Of a stretch of 40,769 nt of DNA, positions 8,996-17,323 are shown one piece after another. Each line of letters opens with the position of its first letter. Within the stretch, counting starts at the first letter, position 1. The position numbers were made by a program, and so were the translations under genes. The notes under the pieces are model-generated. The model was given only the letters and a program-made list of their open reading frames with translations. It did not search any database and was not told where the DNA came from. This DNA comes from Gammaproteobacteria bacterium. Its GTDB lineage: Bacteria > Pseudomonadota > Gammaproteobacteria > GCA-001735895. Location of the stretch: NCBI GenBank assembly GCA_030595795.1, contig JAUVCH010000020.1, forward strand, positions 1 to 40,769, read 5' to 3'.

Positions 8996-9018
8996 TTAGA
9001 CTATTCCGAATAGTCTAA
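8996..9018. repeat. Perfect 10-bp dyad with 3-nt loop
   Basis: TTAGACTATT and AATAGTCTAA flank CCG, followed by TTTTA on the plus strand. It is strong enough to fold as an RNA hairpin, but no gene ends here, so it may be an operator or the terminator of an unannotated small RNA. Confidence 0.5.
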
Positions 9019-9315
9019 TTTTAGGTCATTAGCCCCAGAAATATCGAAAATTGAATTATTTTTATTATTGTTTAAGACTGTTTTTCGGCATCTTTTACCG
9101 ACTTAAATAGAGGTTAAATTCATTCAATATAAAGGTTATTTCGGCGCTATTCTCGCATCTGTACCGGTATTTTAACAAATACTAATATATATGTATTATA
9201 TTGTTTATTTTCAATTACTTAGAAAATTTACTATCGCGGCAATATACGCATATGCCGGATTATTGCCACTTCTCCAAATGCAAACGTGAAGCAGTTCACA
9301 AAAAATATAAACAGA

Positions 9316-9338
9316 TTAACTGTTATGGTTAACTGTTA
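9316..9338. promoter_or_regulatory. Tandem TTAACTGTTA repeat upstream of the DUF1127 gene
   Basis: TTAACTGTTA occurs twice, at 9316-9325 and 9329-9338, with TGG between them. The repeats lie about 50-70 bp upstream of the TATAAT box at 9387, where an activator would bind. A partial third copy (CTGTTAC) lies at 9364-9370. Confidence 0.4.
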
Positions 9339-9386
9339 CGTATTAATTTTGGCATATCTGTATCTGTTACTATCGCTATTGACGCC

Positions 9387-9392
9387 TATAAT
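9387..9392 (+). promoter_or_regulatory. Candidate -10 box for the DUF1127 gene
   Basis: A perfect TATAAT lies 63 bp upstream of the start codon. No good TTGACA is found 16-18 bp upstream, which fits an activator-dependent promoter, perhaps using the tandem repeats further up. Confidence 0.4.
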
Positions 9393-9454
9393 ACTCTTCA
9401 TTAATTAACAGCACCGGTCGGCCTCGTCCGCTGGGCATATATCGGAGAAACAAA

Positions 9455-9694
9455 ATGACTACAGCAAAAATGCACCACATCATCGATGACCTTGCCATCA
9501 GCGAAGGTATTTACAGCCTCGTTCGTCGCGTCGAAGAAGCGTCTAACTCACTTATGAACACTTTGAAAGTCTGGTCGGCACGCACAGCAGACCGTCGTCA
9601 ACTGGCTCAAATGAGCGATCGGCTGCTAGCCGACATCGGTCTGTCTCGTAGCGAAGTTCATGTCGAAGTAGACAAATACTTCTGGCAGAAATAG
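9455..9694 (+). CDS. Small DUF1127 domain protein
   Basis: A 79-residue protein preceded by a clear Shine-Dalgarno (GGAGAA, 7 nt before ATG). The C-terminal half carries the arginine-rich DUF1127 signature: W.. RTADRRQLAQMSDRLLADIGLSRSEV. Proteins of this family are short, basic and often RNA-associated or involved in metabolic adaptation in alphaproteobacteria; the role here is not known. It is transcribed alone, with a long upstream region full of repeats and two terminator-like hairpins after it, so it is probably a strongly regulated single-gene unit. Confidence 0.85.
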   Translation: MTTAKMHHIIDDLAISEGIYSLVRRVEEASNSLMNTLKVWSARTADRRQLAQMSDRLLADIGLSRSEVHVEVDKYFWQK

Positions 9695-9701
9695 TTATAC
9701 C

Positions 9702-9775
9702 CCGGTTGAATAACCGGATAGTTTTACCCCCTCCTCCTTGTTATATTTTTCGGGCCACGGATGGCCAGCTTTTTT
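9702..9775 (+). terminator. Tandem terminator hairpins after the DUF1127 gene
   Basis: First CCGGTT-GAAT-AACCGG (9702-9717) followed by ATAGTTTT. Then GGCCA-CGGA-TGGCC (9753-9766) followed by AGC and six T. The second is the better intrinsic terminator in the plus direction and also separates this gene from the converging permease gene. Confidence 0.65.
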
Positions 9776-9778
9776 AGC

Positions 9779-10540
9779 CTAATTCCTCAACCGATACCCA
9801 GTCTTAAACATCCACCAGACTATTGCCAGACAGGCCAGCAAAAAAAAGATGATCATCGCCAGGCTAACGCCGACGCTGACATCGGCCACTTCGAAAAAGC
9901 TCCAACGAAAGCCACTAATTAAATAAAGCACCGGGTTGAACAAAGTCACTGTTTGCCAGGCCGGGGGTAACATGCTCACCGAATAAAAGCTGCCACCGAG
10001 GAATACCAGTGGTGTAACCACCAGCATCGGGATGAGCTGCAGCTTTTCGAAATTGGTCGCCCAAAGGCCGATTATGAAACCGAACAGGCTAAACGAGATA
10101 CAGGTCAGGATTAGAAAAGCCATCATCCACACCGGATGCGCTATATTCAAATCGACAAACAGGTTGGCGGTGATCAAGATAATACTCCCCAGGATAAAGG
10201 ACTTTGACGCTGCCGCACCGACATAACCAATCACAATTTCGAAAAACGAAATAGGTGCCGACATCACCTCATAAATGGTTCCAGTAAACTTTGGGAAGAA
10301 AATACCGAAAGAAGCATTCGCAATGCTTTGTGTCAGTAACGACAACATGACAAGCCCAGGAACAATAAAGACACCATAGGACACGCCGTCAATTTCCTGT
10401 ATACGCGAGCCTATCGCCGAGCCGAAGACGACAAAGTAAAGCGAGGTAGAAATGACTGGCGACGCGATAGACTGCATCAAGGTATTCCAGAAACGTAGCA
10501 TTTCAAATTTGTATATAACTCTTATCGCTTGATAATTCAT
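9779..10540 (-). CDS. ABC-2 type transporter permease
   Basis: A 253-residue membrane protein with about six hydrophobic helices and the ABC-2 permease hallmarks: an N-terminal cytoplasmic stretch ([16 protein letters not shown]), [18 protein letters not shown], and near the end a [31 protein letters not shown] segment. This closely resembles the YadH family. It overlaps the ATPase gene by 4 bp, so the two are translationally coupled and should form one exporter (two permeases plus two ATPases) in the inner membrane. The substrate is unknown; relatives export polysaccharide precursors, lipids or drugs. Confidence 0.92.
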   Translation of the reverse strand: MNYQAIRVIYKFEMLRFWNTLMQSIASPVISTSLYFVVFGSAIGSRIQEIDGVSYGVFIVPGLVMLSLLTQSIANASFGIFFPKFTGTIYEVMSAPISFFEIVIGYVGAAASKSFILGSIILITANLFVDLNIAHPVWMMAFLILTCISFSLFGFIIGLWATNFEKLQLIPMLVVTPLVFLGGSFYSVSMLPPAWQTVTLFNPVLYLISGFRWSFFEVADVSVGVSLAMIIFFLLACLAIVWWMFKTGYRLRN

Positions 10541-11463
10541 GCCTTTGCCTTCAGCAGTTTGACGAATATTTCCTCTAGCGAGCTCTGGCTGGTATTCAAA
10601 TCTTTGAGCGAGAGCCCTGCGGCGTTGACGGCCTGTAACAAAGCGGTAATGCCAGTACGTTCACCCGTCGTGTTATAAGTGTAAATTAACTGCGCGCCAT
10701 CCGCGGATATCTCCAGATTGTAGGGCGCCAGGCTCTCCGGTAATTGGTCGACTGGTTGCTTTAACTCTAACGCTAGCTGCTTCTTGCCTAGCTCTCGCAT
10801 TAAGTTATCCTTATTATCGACCAGTAACAATTTACCAGCGCTGATGACACCCACCCGGTCGGCAATTTCCTCCGCCTCTTCTATATAATGTGTGGTCAGA
10901 ATTATGGTCACCCCAGATTTGTGCAAACCGCGAACCAGTTGCCACATGTCTTTGCGCAACTCGACATCTACGCCTGCGGTGGGTTCGTCGAGGAACAATA
11001 TTCGCGGCTCATGCGATAAAGCCTTGGCAATTAAAACACGACGCTTCATGCCACCCGATAGCTCGCGAAGCTCGCTATCCTTTTTATCAAATAAACTGAG
11101 ATCCTTAAGCAATTGTTCCAGGTAAGCCGGGTTAGGTTCTTTACCGAATAATCCCCGACTAAAATTAACCGTATTCCAGACGGAATCGAAGGCGCCTAAA
11201 GTCAATTCCTGCGGCACCAGACCAATCAAACTGCGGGTGAATCGATAATCCTTGACAGTATCATGGCCAGCAACAGTCACCGAGCCTGTGCTGCTAGCAA
11301 CGATACCGCAGATGATCGAAATCAGCGTTGTCTTGCCCGCGCCGTTGGGCCCCAGTAAGGCCAATATTTCGCCATCATTGATATCCAGATTAACATTGCT
11401 AAGTGCCTGATGACCGCTCTCGTAGGTTTTTGAGAGGTCAGATATTTTGATTATTGGTTGCAT
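10537..11463 (-). CDS. ABC transporter ATP-binding protein (YadG-like)
   Basis: A 308-residue ATPase with Walker A GPNGAGKT (38-45), Q-loop, signature LSGGMKRR, Walker [14 protein letters not shown] and the H-loop in [11 protein letters not shown]. The last ~80 residues form the extra C-terminal domain seen in DrrA/YadG-type exporters (ending [10 protein letters not shown]). It forms an exporter with the overlapping permease gene. The start has no obvious Shine-Dalgarno, but the N-terminus [14 protein letters not shown] is right for the family. It is divergent from the thioesterase gene, sharing a short promoter region. Confidence 0.93.
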   Translation of the reverse strand: MQPIIKISDLSKTYESGHQALSNVNLDINDGEILALLGPNGAGKTTLISIICGIVASSTGSVTVAGHDTVKDYRFTRSLIGLVPQELTLGAFDSVWNTVNFSRGLFGKEPNPAYLEQLLKDLSLFDKKDSELRELSGGMKRRVLIAKALSHEPRILFLDEPTAGVDVELRKDMWQLVRGLHKSGVTIILTTHYIEEAEEIADRVGVISAGKLLLVDNKDNLMRELGKKQLALELKQPVDQLPESLAPYNLEISADGAQLIYTYNTTGERTGITALLQAVNAAGLSLKDLNTSQSSLEEIFVKLLKAKA

Positions 11464-11523
11464 CGCGGGATTCTACTATCTGATATATTCTCTGCCTATC
11501 TTTTACTTCATCGGATCTCGAAC

Positions 11524-11979
11524 ATGACCACCCTAAAACTACACGAAGAACCGCTACAGGATAGCTGGCTAGACGCCTATGGCCACCTGAACGAAGCTTA
11601 TTATCTGGTACCACTGTCTAACGCTACCTGGAAGTTTCAGGATCATTTCGGTATTGGAGTTGCTTACTTCGATGAAACCGGCTGTGCAATATATACCGTG
11701 GAAACCCATTTGCGTTATATCGATGAAGTGCGTTCACCAGCGCTAATCGAGGTAGAAACTATCGTGTTGGGATCAGATGCGAAAAGAATCTGGTTTGCGC
11801 ATCTGATGATGGTTAACGGCAAGCTCTGTGCTACGAGTGAGTTTATGACCTTACACTACGATACGCGCGAATCTCGCACCATTGCGATGCCTGAATCGGT
11901 GCAAGCCGCTTTAAAGCAGGCTGAAGTTGAAGAGAAGCCGGACTGGGTTGGTCGGCAGATAAGCCTGGTTAAGAGATAG
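11524..11979 (+). CDS. Hot-dog fold acyl-CoA thioesterase family protein
   Basis: From the ATG at 11524 the product is 151 residues; the open frame extends 22 codons upstream, but that part would overlap the divergent ABC gene. The motif WLDAYGHLNEAYYLVPLSNATWKF is the classic 4HBT-type active-site region (D..GH.N...Y), with a central strand ETHLRYIDEVRSPALIEVETIVLG and HLMMVNGKLCATSEFM. Such proteins hydrolyse acyl-CoA thioesters; relatives act on 4-hydroxybenzoyl-CoA or on betainyl-CoA in carnitine breakdown. No carnitine genes are present, so the substrate stays open. Confidence 0.82.
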   Translation: MTTLKLHEEPLQDSWLDAYGHLNEAYYLVPLSNATWKFQDHFGIGVAYFDETGCAIYTVETHLRYIDEVRSPALIEVETIVLGSDAKRIWFAHLMMVNGKLCATSEFMTLHYDTRESRTIAMPESVQAALKQAEVEEKPDWVGRQISLVKR

Positions 11980-11987
11980 CTGGGTAA

Positions 11988-12464
11988 TTACCTGTCCCGC
12001 CAATAGGGTTCCATGCGGATTATATTGCTTTCCTTCCAGACATCTTTGATAGGGTAAAACTCATCAAAGTTTGGCGCTCCCCGGGGGATGAGAACCCAGG
12101 GCTGTTTACTTTCCGTGTATATATGGACGTCGGGAGGCAGACGATCTGGCTCGTCCAGGGTACCGACACGTATAAACCAGCATGAGTCGAAAGTTCCACT
12201 TTTATACTCACTCCACACGTAAGTGACGCACTCAGGGCAGAAAAAGGCGGTATGGTAGGTTTCAGGAAAGTGATATTCGGCGATGGTGCCAGAGAGAATT
12301 TCAACCTGAGACTTTTCGATCAACGCGTTCATTACAAAAGCAGTCCCAGTAACCCGTTGACATTGTCGACAGTGGCAGGCGTGTACGATGAGCGGACTGG
12401 CGTTCATTCTATAACGAAGTTTGCTACACGAGCATCCACCTTCAAAAATGTTCTCAGCGGTCAT
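11988..12464 (-). CDS. GFA family zinc protein (CENP-V/Gfa fold)
   Basis: A 158-residue protein with the zinc-binding cysteine pattern of the GFA family: C11/C13 (GGCSCSKLRY), C30/C32/C35 (HACHCRQC) and the pair FFCPEC near 78-81. The founding member binds glutathione-formaldehyde adducts, but most members have no tested activity. The window also has a complete glutathione-dependent formaldehyde pathway 7 kb away, which makes a glutathione link thinkable but unproven. The C-terminal third is unusually rich in Trp and Pro. It converges with the thioesterase gene with only 8 bp between stops. Confidence 0.88.
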   Translation of the reverse strand: MTAENIFEGGCSCSKLRYRMNASPLIVHACHCRQCQRVTGTAFVMNALIEKSQVEILSGTIAEYHFPETYHTAFFCPECVTYVWSEYKSGTFDSCWFIRVGTLDEPDRLPPDVHIYTESKQPWVLIPRGAPNFDEFYPIKDVWKESNIIRMEPYWRDR

Positions 12465-12631
12465 GGTTTAGCCTCCGGGATCTGTCTCGTTGTATCTAGA
12501 AAAAAGGAAATTGGCGATAATAGGCAGCAGTATAGACCTGATGCTTTTTACTGCCAATTAGCAAAACATTGAAACATGATATGCGAAAATGCATAGCTAA
12601 TGGGGTAGATAGATAAATATTAAGATTATTA

Positions 12632-13291
12632 CTAATCAGCCATAACCAACGGCACATTCAAAAACACCCCAAACTCCTGTGCAATATTACAACTCACACG
12701 GGCATGCACCCTACCCTGTCGATCACCGAAGGACTGCTGGGGGCTAGTCGGAAATACGCCTTCATGCCAGATGTTCGGATGAATATACAAACCCTGGCTA
12801 CCGTCGCACCAGAACGCGACAACTTTATCAGGTGTTACATCGTCGCCGGGCAGGGCTGCCGGTACCACGAACGGTTTACCATCCAGCGGGTAAAATAACT
12901 GCCCACCGTCCGGGTGATAATTAAGATGCCAGAGCAAAACGCCATCAAGGCTGGCCTCGTTCTCCTCACTTGCTTCTCCCGGATTGCAGCTCCATCCGAG
13001 TACATAATCGCCATTCACAGCATCATTTTTTGCTTTGAGTAGATTGCCCTGCCATTCGGTGTGAAAGATACCTTCGACGGTACCACCTTCATCACCGGTG
13101 CCTGCATCGATGGGTCGCCAGCCCTGGGCCGGCCAGCGTACGATCTCTACATCAAAGCTATCCGGGTCATCGACCAGACAACCATAACCTTTGACATTAT
13201 CGGCATCGGCCCTGATTAATGGCACTTCATGCCAGGGTAAATTGGCTGGCACATCGGGATTTAGATAATCAACTGGTTGGAGATTAATCAT
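12632..13291 (-). CDS. Ureidoglycolate lyase-like cupin protein
   Basis: About 219 residues from the ATG at 13291, chosen because GGAGAG lies 8 nt before it and it begins 2 bp past the stop of the SDR gene; the longer frame would overlap that gene. Cupin features resembling AllA: VVAFWCDGSQGLYIHPNIWHEGVFP, with the metal-site-like H and E, and a C-terminal RVHARVSCNIAQEFGVFLNVPL. AllA turns ureidoglycolate into glyoxylate and urea. No other allantoin genes are nearby. It is coupled to a dehydrogenase-like SDR, so its true substrate could differ. Confidence 0.7.
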   Translation of the reverse strand: MINLQPVDYLNPDVPANLPWHEVPLIRADADNVKGYGCLVDDPDSFDVEIVRWPAQGWRPIDAGTGDEGGTVEGIFHTEWQGNLLKAKNDAVNGDYVLGWSCNPGEASEENEASLDGVLLWHLNYHPDGGQLFYPLDGKPFVVPAALPGDDVTPDKVVAFWCDGSQGLYIHPNIWHEGVFPTSPQQSFGDRQGRVHARVSCNIAQEFGVFLNVPLVMAD

Positions 13292-13292
13292 C

Positions 13293-13973
13293 TTAAAAAC
13301 TCTCCTTCCACGGTCGTAAATCAATTTCCTGAGTCCAGGCGCTACGATGCTGATTCAGCACTGCGAGATAGGTTTCAGCAATCGAATCTGGGTCTAATTG
13401 GCCGCCGTCTTCATTACTATCCGCTTGAGTAGCAATCGAACCATCGATAATAAAATGTGCAACGTGGATGTTTTTCGGCCCCAGTTCCCGCGCCAGGCTC
13501 TGGCTTAAACCGCGTAGTGCAAACTTACCCATCGCAAACGGAGCGAACTGCGGAAAACCTTTAACGCTGGCGGTCGCACCAGTAAAAAAAATAGCACCGC
13601 TTCCGCTTTTGAGCATGCGTGTCGCCGCTTGTTGTGCGACCAGAAAAGCGCCATAAGCGGTTTGCATCAGCGAATTATGTACCAGAGCTGGATCGAGCTC
13701 GGCGATAGGTCCGGCGGTGTATGCGCTAGGATTATAGAGTACCAGGTTGAGGTGGCCCATGGTTTGATCGAGTTGCTTGAATAAATCCTCGACCTGTTCG
13801 ACATCGGTGGCGTCGCAGGCAATGCTATGACCATTAATTTCGTTAACCAGACTTTCGAGCTTGCCGGTATTTCGAGCCGCCAGCGCGACTTTATAACCTT
13901 GTCTGGCCAAACCTCTGGCAATCGAGGCACTGACGCCACTGCCCGCGCCAACAATCACTGCATTTTTGCTCAT
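13293..13973 (-). CDS. Short-chain dehydrogenase/reductase with Phe at the catalytic Tyr position
   Basis: A 226-residue Rossmann protein: N-terminal VGAGSGVSASIARGLARQG for NAD(P), an acidic D54 (ACDATD) and the loop LVLYNPSAYTAGP in place of NNAG. The active site reads FFTGATASVKG ... FAPFAMGKFALRGL. The usual YxxxK is F146xxxK150, so the proton-donating Tyr is missing. This Phe form occurs in a subgroup of SDRs often annotated only as 'SDR family oxidoreductase', and its chemistry is not known to me. It is cotranscribed with the ureidoglycolate-lyase-like gene (1-2 bp gap), suggesting one pathway. Confidence 0.88.
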   Translation of the reverse strand: MSKNAVIVGAGSGVSASIARGLARQGYKVALAARNTGKLESLVNEINGHSIACDATDVEQVEDLFKQLDQTMGHLNLVLYNPSAYTAGPIAELDPALVHNSLMQTAYGAFLVAQQAATRMLKSGSGAIFFTGATASVKGFPQFAPFAMGKFALRGLSQSLARELGPKNIHVAHFIIDGSIATQADSNEDGGQLDPDSIAETYLAVLNQHRSAWTQEIDLRPWKESF

Positions 13974-14048
13974 TACCCTCTCCGATAGATTTTCAGGTCA
14001 ACCCGACCTGCATTGTTCATACGACTTTACGAGTAATAAATAACCGAA

Positions 14049-14576
14049 TCAATCGTTAGGTAACGCTAATTTGCGATAACGACGCCAGATGAGGCGCAAA
14101 ATATCAGTCAGATTGCTGTCATCATTGGACACCAGTGCATCCATTTGTTGAGGAGATTTCCAGGCACCCTCGTCTATCTCTTCTATCTGTAGCCGCATTT
14201 CACCATCGAAAACACATCGATATACCGGGCTATGCTCCATGCCATTTAGCAAAGAAGGCTGGACATGGAAAATATGTTCGAGTGGATGGCCTGGGACAAC
14301 ACCGAGTTCCTCTTCCAGTTCACGAATTGCACATTGCAGATAAGTCTCACCACTATCAACATGACCCGCCGCCGAGCTATCCCACTGCCCGGGATTTTCA
14401 TCCTTGCTCATCGAACGTTTCTGAATAAACAATCCCCCCGATGAGTTAAACACCAGGATATGTACCGCTCGATGCATTAAGCCCTCGGCGTGTATCTCGC
14501 CACGCGTTTTAACACCGATGACCTTATCGTTTTCATCCACGACATCCAGGAGTTCCTGGCTAACCGCTATATTCAT
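14049..14576 (-). CDS. Nudix hydrolase (IDI/YfcD-like)
   Basis: The family N-terminus (MNIAVSQELLDVVDENDKVIG) begins at the ATG at 14576, 30 codons inside the open frame, giving 175 residues. A perfect Nudix box spans ~71-93: G-x5-E-x7-RELEEELGV, preceded by QWDSSAAGHV. The early part (DENDKVIGVKTRGEIHAEGLMHRAVHILVFN) matches the YfcD/isopentenyl-diphosphate-isomerase-like branch. It should cleave a nucleoside diphosphate derivative with Mg2+; the substrate is not predictable. It is a single gene divergent from the secreted protein downstream. Confidence 0.9.
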   Translation of the reverse strand: MNIAVSQELLDVVDENDKVIGVKTRGEIHAEGLMHRAVHILVFNSSGGLFIQKRSMSKDENPGQWDSSAAGHVDSGETYLQCAIRELEEELGVVPGHPLEHIFHVQPSLLNGMEHSPVYRCVFDGEMRLQIEEIDEGAWKSPQQMDALVSNDDSNLTDILRLIWRRYRKLALPND

Positions 14577-14739
14577 TTGTGACTCCTTATCTTCCTGCCT
14601 AATTTCAGCCCATTCCTGAAGTCGATTACTATTACTAAAGATAGGGAATAAATCAACAGACACCACGCCAATCGGATATATACATCGACCCGTCGCTTAT
14701 CTATGGTTGATCGATCTAAATTGTCCGAGCTGTAAAATC

Positions 14740-15696
14740 ATGATGTACAGACGTTTTTCTTTAATGACCTGCCTCAGTATTTTCCTTGTTTTAATAAGCT
14801 TCAAGCTTCAGGCTGAGGTTCAGGTAAAACCTTTCGTGCTGGCGGACTCGAATAGCAACAACTTCGATCAGACACTCGAAAATACTCGGAAGAAGCTGGC
14901 CTCAGCAGGATTCGAAATTTTAGGCGAATACTCCCCTTATACAAAAGCGGGTATTATCGTTTTTACCAATAACGAGTTAAGAAATGCCGCTACAAAATCA
15001 GAACGCGGAGGTTACGGCGGTGCCTTACGGGTAGCCGTCACCGAGCTTGAAGACGAGGTTGAGGTGGCCTATACCAATCCACGCTATTGGTCGAGCGCCT
15101 ATCGTATGAGCAGTAATCTAAAGTCAGTAAGTGATACTCTGGCAGCAGTCTTCAAAGCAAAAACCGAATTTGGAACCGGCGAACTAGTTTTATCCGAGTC
15201 TGACATGCGTGACTATCATTACACCTTCATGATGGAATATTTTGACGACCCCAGCCAGCTTGCCTATTACGAGAGCCATCAGCAAGCAGTCGATCAGGTC
15301 GAAAATTATTTAGCCCAGGGTGCCGGTAACGGCCGAAAGGTATATCGCCTCGATTTAGGCAAGGATACAAAAGGCAAGCAGATGACTTTATTCGGCGTCG
15401 CACTAGACGGTAGAGATACCGATGACTGTAGCTCCGACCAGTATATTATGGGTCGTATCGACAGAAGTTCGCCCCGTCACACCGCGCATCTACCCTACGA
15501 AATACTGGTTTATGGTGCAAATGTTGAAGCGCTTTATGCCCGTTTTCGAATCGCCATTAGCTGGCCGAATTTGCCTATGATGTCGAGCGATACTGGGGCG
15601 ACATTCTTAAGCATCATGTGCGCCCCGGAAGCGATTAAGAACGCACTATCGGAAGTTGCAGGTGCCGAGGAAGAGTCTCGACAAGATCAGAAATAA
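14740..15696 (+). CDS. Secreted protein of unknown function, DUF302-like
   Basis: From the ATG at 14740 the product is 318 residues with a signal peptide (MMYRRFSLMTCLSIFLVLISFKLQA). A TTG further upstream is less likely. The mature part has a repeated α/β look: FDQTLENTRKKLASAGFEILGEYSPYTKAGIIVFTN near the start and YEILVYGANVEALYARFRIAISWPNLPM near the end. This recalls the DUF302 fold, in which a helix-strand unit ends with a CoA- or haem-sized pocket, but the match is weak. The GGYGGALRVAVTELEDEVEVAYTNPRYWSSAY segment is probably conserved. No neighbour points to a function. Confidence 0.7.
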   Translation: MMYRRFSLMTCLSIFLVLISFKLQAEVQVKPFVLADSNSNNFDQTLENTRKKLASAGFEILGEYSPYTKAGIIVFTNNELRNAATKSERGGYGGALRVAVTELEDEVEVAYTNPRYWSSAYRMSSNLKSVSDTLAAVFKAKTEFGTGELVLSESDMRDYHYTFMMEYFDDPSQLAYYESHQQAVDQVENYLAQGAGNGRKVYRLDLGKDTKGKQMTLFGVALDGRDTDDCSSDQYIMGRIDRSSPRHTAHLPYEILVYGANVEALYARFRIAISWPNLPMMSSDTGATFLSIMCAPEAIKNALSEVAGAEEESRQDQK

Positions 15697-15795
15697 CACC
15701 TGAAAACCTGAATATCTCTCTTAGGACTCGGATAGGTAATCAACGCAATTAGAACACAGATTGCATTAGCGGTAAGCAAGGAGCAAACTCCGTCG

Positions 15796-16719
15796 ATGGC
15801 TATTGACACTACAATTCCCCATGCAATCGATTCTCGCCACGGTTATGCGATGTTACTCATTGCCGCGGGCTCGGTAGCGATCAGTTTCGGCGGACTGGTT
15901 CAGCGCAATATCGAAGCCGCTGACCCCTGGCAGGTAATATTTTATCGCTCTGTCGGCATGTTCCTCGCCGCCACTTTAATCATAGTCTGGCGTTATCGAG
16001 GCCGACTCTTTAACACCATCACTGGCGTCGGTAAGCTAGGTATCCTCGGAGGTATCTTTCTTTCGATAGCTGGCATTACTTTCATTCAGGCCCTGACTCA
16101 CACAACCATTGCCAATGCTTTATTTATCCTGGGTGCCATTCCATTTTTTGCCGCCCTGTTCGCACGCATATTACTCGGCGAAAAATTAAGACGTACGACA
16201 CTTGTAACAATGATTGTAGCGGCCTGCGGCCTGGTGATAATGGTCGTTCAGGGGATTAATTCCGGCTCGGGATTTGGCAACACGATGGCTTTGATAACGG
16301 CTATCAGTTTCGCCCTTTATGCCATCATCGTGCGCTATAAACGACAAACCGAAATGATGCCGGTAATGCTGATATCCTCTTCCACCGTCATAGTGCTCGC
16401 ACTGCTGGTGAAATCTGGCGAAATGACCATTCCATTACGCGATATTCTATTGTGCCTGTTTTGGGGAGGATTTCTGTCCGGCTTCGTCAACTGGTCGTTT
16501 ATCGTGGCATCGAGACATTTAGCCGCAGCGGAAGTCACGCTAGTGATGCTATTGGAATTCGCGCTCGGCCCGGTTTGGGTGTGGTTATTTATGGGTGAAA
16601 CACCTTCGCTGGCTACTTTAATTGGTGGATGTTTGATTATTTCTGCCGTGGCAATTCGGGCAGTACTTGAGCTGGTTTATAAACCGAAGCCCGAGCAGAC
16701 ACCGGGGCAGCCGGTTTAG
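15796..16719 (+). CDS. EamA/DMT family transporter
   Basis: A 307-residue integral membrane protein with about ten helices arranged as two EamA repeats: the first begins GYAMLLIAAGSVAISFGGLVQRNIEAADPWQVIFYRS, the second GFGNTMALITAISFALYAIIVR. The last repeat ends with VTLVMLLEFALGPVWVWLFMGETPSLATLIGG, the usual DMT signature. Members export metabolites or amino acids from the cytoplasm; the substrate is unknown. The nearest GGAG is 13 nt before the start, slightly far. The gene ends the conserved-looking stretch; the following 500 bp change character. Confidence 0.92.
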   Translation: MAIDTTIPHAIDSRHGYAMLLIAAGSVAISFGGLVQRNIEAADPWQVIFYRSVGMFLAATLIIVWRYRGRLFNTITGVGKLGILGGIFLSIAGITFIQALTHTTIANALFILGAIPFFAALFARILLGEKLRRTTLVTMIVAACGLVIMVVQGINSGSGFGNTMALITAISFALYAIIVRYKRQTEMMPVMLISSSTVIVLALLVKSGEMTIPLRDILLCLFWGGFLSGFVNWSFIVASRHLAAAEVTLVMLLEFALGPVWVWLFMGETPSLATLIGGCLIISAVAIRAVLELVYKPKPEQTPGQPV

Positions 16720-17230
16720 GTGTAAATTAAGCACTGAGTGGTATTGCGTGCCACCGGTTATAAAAGTTCTTTAATGGCGCAAGCGGACGTTCTAGTTATG
16801 GGTTTGTAGGTCGCTGAACGGCCCAGGCTGTGTGAAAACCCCAGAATTAGCTACTGACGATAATTTATTTCCCACATAGGCTTAAATTCTAGCCTTAACT
16901 TACAGGTAATTACCCACTTTTAAATTGAATTCGATCTAAATAGGAAGCACATTTTCCACTTTCATTTTTCAAAAATAGTTTTCACACAGTCTGGGCCAAT
17001 TGCAGCCGTAGCAAATTAGAATGTTTTTAATTCACAATTCACCAAAATCTAAATTGCAAAGCTTCTTCCATCAAAACAGCCTCAAAAAATAATATATTTC
17101 ACTCTATAACTTATTGAAATTAATAGGTTATTAAAAATAACTCAAAAGGGGGAACGTTTTACAGGACTTTTGAGCCAGTTAAAGCTGCCCAATTGAAAGG
17201 GTTTTTATTTAATTGACATGTGAGGTAGCT
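16720..17230. other. 511-bp intergenic stretch with a MITE-like element
   Basis: No gene is seen. It starts with a weak hairpin (GTGG..CCAC), contains a short element with 20-bp inverted ends (16820-16997) and then an AT-rich tract with a small dyad GTTATT-AAA-AATAAC. It leads into a 30-codon ORF and marks the left side of a region that looks foreign to its neighbours. Confidence 0.6.
16820..16997. mobile_element. MITE-like element with 20-bp terminal inverted repeats
   Basis: The left end GGCCCAGGCTGTGTGAAAAC (16820-16839) and the reverse complement of 16978-16997 differ at one base. The 178-bp span is AT-rich and encodes nothing. Ends containing CTGTGTGAAAAC resemble those of transposase-encoding elements in gammaproteobacteria, from memory only. 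No clear target duplication is visible. It may be a non-autonomous element moved by a transposase elsewhere in the genome. Confidence 0.55.
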
Positions 17231-17323
17231 ATGAATCCAAATAATCAAGAGGCATGTAAGGTGGCTCCTGTATTCCCCAGGAATTTGAAAAGCCCAAATG
17301 GGCGCAACGTGAAGAACACATGA
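17231..17323 (+). CDS. Possible 30-residue leader ORF overlapping the next gene
   Basis: ATG at 17231 has GAGG five nt upstream and runs 30 codons to a TGA at 17321-17323. That stop overlaps the start of the next gene as ATGA. Such overlap usually means translational coupling. The peptide (begins MNPNNQEACKVAPVF) resembles nothing I know. It may be a real microprotein, a leader peptide or the remnant start of a longer gene. Confidence 0.4.
   Translation: MNPNNQEACKVAPVFPRNLKSPNGRNVKNT

Larger units (their letters stand above)
8695..9454. other. 760-bp AT-rich intergenic region between divergent genes
   Basis: No credible ORF is seen. It separates the minus-strand chemosensory operon from the plus-strand DUF1127 gene and must hold both promoters. 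It contains a 14-bp palindrome overlapping a long hairpin (8824-8861), a second perfect dyad (8996-9018), a tandem 10-mer (9316-9338) and a TATAAT box (9387-9392). The length and the number of dyads suggest heavy regulation or an unrecognised small RNA. Confidence 0.6.

Noticed and set aside
8941..9000. Possible sigma-28-type promoter before the chemosensory operon
   Set aside because: I searched for TAAA...GCCGATAA on the minus strand and found no convincing match.
12252..12572. 106-residue plus-strand ORF
   Set aside because: Mostly antisense to the GFA-family gene, no recognisable domain.
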